Shown piece by piece: positions 12,680 to 14,875 of a stretch of 14,875 bases of DNA. The translations under genes and the position numbers were made by a program. The stretch spans positions 1 through 14,875 of the forward strand of contig CAYIOA010000016.1 in assembly GCA_964364885.1 (NCBI GenBank). Reading direction: 5' to 3'. This stretch comes from UBA73 sp964364885. GTDB taxonomy: Archaea; Nanobdellota; Nanobdellia; Pacearchaeales; GW2011-AR1. Positions within the stretch are counted from its first letter, which is position 1, and the number at the start of each line of letters is the position of its first letter. Below the pieces are notes generated by a model. It saw nothing but the letters and a program-made list of their open reading frames with translations, was not told the origin of the DNA and searched no databases.

Positions 12680-13326
12680 CATTCAAACTCTCCCCCTCGT
12701 CATTGAATTTAATGCAAGAATGTCCAAGATGTTTCTGGCTTAAACAACATAAGAAATGGAGTAGACCTTCTTCTCCCTTTCCTCAACTGCCAAACGGCAT
12801 GGATAGAGTTCTAAAAGCTCATTTTGACAGGTTTAGAGATAGGGGAGAATTGCCCCCAGAAATAAGAGACCATCATCATACAAAAGGATTAAAGTTATTT
12901 GACGATGTAAAATTACTTACTTTATGGAGAAGCAGAAAGGGCATTCAATGGGAAGATAAAGAAGGAAATATTCTAAACGGAGCAGTGGATAATATTCTAA
13001 TAAACGGAAAAAGTCTTATAATTCTCGATTACAAAACTAAAGGCTCTGCATTGAAAGATGAAACAGAAGCAGGAAACGGCTATCAAAACCAATTAGACTT
13101 CTATAACTTTCTTCTGAGAAAGAATGGATATGAAACTGAAGATTATGCCTTTCTATTATTCTACTATCCTAAAGAAGTCATGGAGACAGGTGAAGTTATT
13201 TTTGATTCTCTTTTAGCAAGAAGAAATATAGACATAAAGAATGCTGAAAAGATATTCAATAATGCCATTAAATTATTAAATTCAGATTGTCCTGATAAAT
13301 CTTGTGATTGGTGTGAGGGACGATGA
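12676..13326 (+). CDS. PD-(D/E)XK nuclease, Cas4/RecB-like, with N- and C-terminal cysteines
   Basis: A 216-residue nuclease-fold protein. The catalytic core shows GAVDNI (D105), ILDYKTK (D118-x-K120, the Asp form of the (D/E)xK motif) and the RecB-family QxxxY motif (Q139-L-D-F-Y143); H49 may be the motif I histidine. Cysteines bracket the domain: C16-x2-C19 at the N-terminus and C205-x4-C210-x2-C213 at the C-terminus. This resembles the split iron-sulfur cluster of Cas4 and AddB nucleases, though the spacing is not canonical. The length suits a stand-alone Cas4-like exonuclease, but there is no CRISPR array or cas gene here. Shine-Dalgarno GAGGTT lies 5 bp upstream. It overlaps the small ORF and the next nuclease by 4 bp each. 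Confidence 0.85.
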   Translation: MTFKLSPSSLNLMQECPRCFWLKQHKKWSRPSSPFPQLPNGMDRVLKAHFDRFRDRGELPPEIRDHHHTKGLKLFDDVKLLTLWRSRKGIQWEDKEGNILNGAVDNILINGKSLIILDYKTKGSALKDETEAGNGYQNQLDFYNFLLRKNGYETEDYAFLLFYYPKEVMETGEVIFDSLLARRNIDIKNAEKIFNNAIKLLNSDCPDKSCDWCEGR

Positions 13327-13841
13327 CAGAAACGACGGAACGTATTGTCGAATCATTTGTAAGATATTATTTGAGATGGTTCACAAATTCTAATATAAAA
13401 GCGAAGGGTAATAAAGAAATTGATATTTTAGCCATTGACCAGCATGGAAATAAATTCTGGATTGAATGTGGGATTACACATCTAAAGACTTGGGCATTAA
13501 AATCTCATGCAACCGAAAAAGATTATCAAAACATTGAAAGAAAAGAAGGTATGAAAAAAGCTTGGAGGCATAAAAATTCAGTTGATTATTTTATATCATG
13601 TAAATTTGACGACCCCAAATTAAAAGAGAAGCTAAAAGATTTTAACTTTGTTGATGGTAGTTACACGAAAATAATTGCTTGTTGGCAAGTTAAAGATGAA
13701 AATGTAATAAAATACGCTAAGAGTAAAGATATTGAAATCTGGCAATTAAAGGAAAGAATGAAAGATTTTATTAAGGATATAGGAGAATCTCATTATGAAG
13801 ACCCAATATTAAGGACTCTTCAGTTAGTTAAAAAACTATAA
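13323..13841 (+). CDS. Restriction-endonuclease-like fold protein with altered (D/E)XK motif
   Basis: A 172-residue protein starting in the ATGA overlap with the upstream nuclease. The N-terminal part reads like a PD-(D/E)XK core: a helix (ERIVESFVRYYLRW), then KGNKEIDILAIDQHGNKFWIECGIT, in which E32, D34 and E48 occupy the metal-ligand positions, but the expected catalytic lysine is Gly (E48-C-G50). The rest is helical and Lys-rich, with HATEKDYQNIERKEGMKKAW and a strand-like DYFISCKF. It may be an active nuclease with a migrated lysine, a nicking partner, or an inactive DNA-binding subunit of the upstream nuclease. Fold recognition is by eye only, so this is moderately sure as a gene and less sure on function. 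Confidence 0.7.
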   Translation: MTETTERIVESFVRYYLRWFTNSNIKAKGNKEIDILAIDQHGNKFWIECGITHLKTWALKSHATEKDYQNIERKEGMKKAWRHKNSVDYFISCKFDDPKLKEKLKDFNFVDGSYTKIIACWQVKDENVIKYAKSKDIEIWQLKERMKDFIKDIGESHYEDPILRTLQLVKKL

Positions 13842-13848
13842 TAAATCA

Positions 13849-13938
13849 TATTCGGGTAGCTTTTTGAGTTCGTGGGGGTTTAATCGCCCTCACGCCTCTT
13901 TATTGACTATTCGGGCAGACGTTACTTATCGGGCAAAG
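13849..13938 (+). repeat. Three TCGGGYA repeats downstream of the nuclease pair
   Basis: TATTCGGGTAG (13849-13859), TATTCGGGCAG (13908-13918) and TTATCGGGCAAAG (13926-13938) share a TCGGG[CT]A core. A related CTATCGGCGGGCAA lies before the nuclease operon at 12552-12565. They stand out in an AT-rich spacer. They could be regulatory sites or decayed ends of a mobile unit; neither is proven. Confidence 0.4.
13872..13893. repeat. Short hairpin after the nuclease operon
   Basis: GTGGGGG (13872-13878) can pair with CCCTCAC (13887-13893) over seven positions with one G-T wobble, leaving an 8-nt loop. It lies about 30 bp after the second nuclease stop and could mark the transcript's 3' end. Low certainty. 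Confidence 0.35.
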
Positions 13939-13953
13939 TCCAATCACCCCAAA

Positions 13954-13975
13954 CATTTAAAAACCATTTTAAACC
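13954..13975 (+). promoter_or_regulatory. TATA-like region for the L7Ae-eS28-eL24 operon
   Basis: Two candidate boxes, CATTTAAAAA (13954-13963) and CATTTTAAAC (13966-13975), lie 40-60 bp before ATG 14013. They would give a leader of roughly 17-30 nt, consistent with the strong Shine-Dalgarno present. Confidence 0.4.
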
Positions 13976-14002
13976 ATACTTAATAACCAATGAAGTTTAT
14001 AC

Positions 14003-14008
14003 GGAGGT
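14003..14008 (+). promoter_or_regulatory. Shine-Dalgarno of the L7Ae gene
   Basis: GGAGGT ends 4 bp before ATG 14013. It is one of the few strong first-gene Shine-Dalgarno sites in the window and fixes the start of a short-looking L7Ae. Confidence 0.75.
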
Positions 14009-14012
14009 CAAA

Positions 14013-14318
14013 ATGGACTTCTACGATATTGTTGAAAAAGCAAGAAAAACTGGAAAAATAGAGAAGGGAACAAACGAAGTAACAAAGGCTGCTGAGCTTG
14101 GCACAGCAAAACTAATTGTTTATGCAGCAGATGTTTCTCCAAAAGAAATAGTATCACATCTATCAATTATTTGCAAAGAAAAAAATATACCCTGTTTCGA
14201 AGTAGATTCAAAGCAGAAATTAGGAATTTCAGCAGGCATAGCAGTAAGCACTGCATCAATAGCCGTAATAAACCCTGGAGAAGCTGCAGAAGAAATTAAA
14301 AAAATAAGTTCTAAATAA
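14013..14318 (+). CDS. rpl7ae: Ribosomal protein L7Ae (eL8), kink-turn binder
   Basis: A 101-residue L7Ae-family protein that binds kink-turns in 23S rRNA and, in archaea, also in C/D and H/ACA guide RNPs and RNase P. The signature GTNEVTKAAELGTAKLIVYAADVSPKEIVSHL, then ICKEKNIPCFEVDSKQKLG, is clear, with Asn and Glu/Lys of GTNEVTK as the RNA-contacting residues. It lacks the roughly 15-20 N-terminal residues common in archaeal homologues; the Shine-Dalgarno at 14003-14008 supports this short start. It leads the conserved L7Ae-eS28-eL24 operon, and eS28 starts 1 bp after its stop. Confidence 0.96.
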   Translation: MDFYDIVEKARKTGKIEKGTNEVTKAAELGTAKLIVYAADVSPKEIVSHLSIICKEKNIPCFEVDSKQKLGISAGIAVSTASIAVINPGEAAEEIKKISSK

Positions 14319-14319
14319 A

Positions 14320-14610
14320 ATGGCTAAGAATCAACAGAAAATAAAAGACAAAACTGCTGAAGAGGGCAGTATAAAAAGAATTTCAGAAGAAACGGCAGTT
14401 AATGCTTTAGTTGAACAATTAATAGGAAGAACAGGAGCGAGAGGGGAAGTAACCCAAGCAAGAGTAAAAATCTTAGGCGGGAGAAATGAAGGGAGATCAA
14501 TGAGAAGAAACATAAAAGGTCCGCTAAAAGTCGGAGACCTTATAACTCTTAGAGAAACAGAAATCGAGGCAAGAAAAATAAGAGGAGGAGTAGCGGGTAA
14601 AACTGTCTAG
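14320..14610 (+). CDS. rps28e: 30S ribosomal protein eS28 with N-terminal extension
   Basis: A 96-residue protein. The C-terminal 70 residues are eS28: IGRTGARGEVTQARVKIL, GRSMRRNIKGPLKVGDLITLRETE and the EARKIR ending, near the mRNA exit of the small subunit. The first 25 or so residues are a Lys/Glu-rich extension not typical of the family. The start is tied to the L7Ae stop by a 1-bp spacing, and no later ATG or GTG precedes the conserved core with a clear Shine-Dalgarno. eL24 follows 2 bp after the stop. Assignment is certain; the extension is the only odd feature. Confidence 0.94.
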   Translation: MAKNQQKIKDKTAEEGSIKRISEETAVNALVEQLIGRTGARGEVTQARVKILGGRNEGRSMRRNIKGPLKVGDLITLRETEIEARKIRGGVAGKTV

Positions 14611-14612
14611 CC

Positions 14613-14852
14613 ATGACAAAATGTATTTTCTGCGGCAAAGAAGAAAGAGCCCATAAAGGGATTCATCTGATAAAAAATGAGGGAACAATTGCATATTTCT
14701 GCTCAAGTAAATGCAGAAAAAACGCTTTAAAACTGAAAAGAGACAAAAGAAAAGTGCGCTGGACAGAAGCATTCCATATAACAAGAGATAAAGCGCGGAC
14801 AAAAGAGGCAAAAAACAAATCTAAAAATGCTCTTCTTCCAGCGCAATCTTAA
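14613..14852 (+). CDS. rpl24e: 50S ribosomal protein eL24
   Basis: A 79-residue zinc-ribbon ribosomal protein. KCIFCGKE (C4, C7) and FCSSKC (C-x3-C) form the treble-clef zinc site. The following KNALKLKRDKRKVRWTEAF segment is characteristic of archaeal eL24, where the Lys/Arg-Trp motif contacts 23S rRNA. It is third in the L7Ae-eS28-eL24 operon, beginning 2 bp after the eS28 stop. In many archaea nucleoside diphosphate kinase and translation initiation factor IF-2 follow; here the window ends 23 bp after its stop. Confidence 0.96.
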   Translation: MTKCIFCGKEERAHKGIHLIKNEGTIAYFCSSKCRKNALKLKRDKRKVRWTEAFHITRDKARTKEAKNKSKNALLPAQS

Positions 14853-14875
14853 ATTATCGTCGGTAAAACACATTT

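Noticed and set aside
13842..14012. tRNA or other known RNA gene in the spacer before L7Ae
   Set aside because: A short hairpin is present, but I could not form a cloverleaf or find T-loop and anticodon features.

Overview
The window looks like part of a small-genome, AT-rich DPANN archaeon, probably of the Pacearchaeota/Woesearchaeota type. The archaeal signs are: archaeal-type uL18e-uL13-uS9 and L7Ae-eS28-eL24 ribosomal protein clusters; TATA-like boxes about 25 bp upstream of start codons, implying leaderless or short-leader transcripts; GGAGGT-type Shine-Dalgarno sites mainly at internal operon genes; a class III (pilin-like) signal peptide; and many small membrane proteins of unknown function. 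One 100-N scaffold gap lies at 2449-2548.

Layout. (1) 1-1204, minus strand: three consecutive genes for proteins with an N-terminal membrane anchor. Two end in Met-Val-Gly-Gly-Cys, and the third runs off the window edge exactly where the same ending would be. One carries a Cys-rich extracytoplasmic domain. A near-perfect palindrome separates this cluster from a divergent coiled-coil gene (1293 to the gap). (2) 2555-3932, minus: a membrane-anchored winged-helix protein, a SAM methyltransferase and a small two-TM protein, apparently one operon. (3) 3988-5584, minus: uL18e-uL13-uS9 followed by a four-TM protein. (4) 5661-5900, plus: a ribbon-helix-helix protein with three TTATAC hexamers between its TATA box and ATG. 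(5) 5892-7426, minus: an M64-like metalloprotease overlapping a pilin-like Cys-rich protein. (6) 7459-8463, minus: a D-2-hydroxyacid dehydrogenase, divergent from (7) 8564-11599, plus: a bacterial-type leucyl-tRNA synthetase and an unknown protein. (8) 11670-12347, plus: a polytopic membrane protein. (9) 12435-13841: an accessory-looking island with two stem-loops sharing the same head, then a translationally coupled train of a 19-codon ORF, a Cas4/RecB-like nuclease with cysteines at both ends, and a second nuclease-fold protein. (10) 14013-14852, plus: L7Ae-eS28-eL24.

The ribosomal genes and LeuRS supply translation, and the dehydrogenase suggests fermentative redox balancing. The exported or membrane proteins (MVGGC cluster, M64 protease with pilin-like protein, membrane winged-helix operon) are the surface biology. 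The strongest candidate for an undescribed system is the MVGGC cluster: the shared C-terminal cysteine is encoded by different synonymous codons in different genes, so it is probably kept at the protein level and may be a modification or attachment site. The second candidate is the coupled small-ORF/nuclease/nuclease train behind the paired stem-loops. No database search was possible; all family names come from motif recognition.
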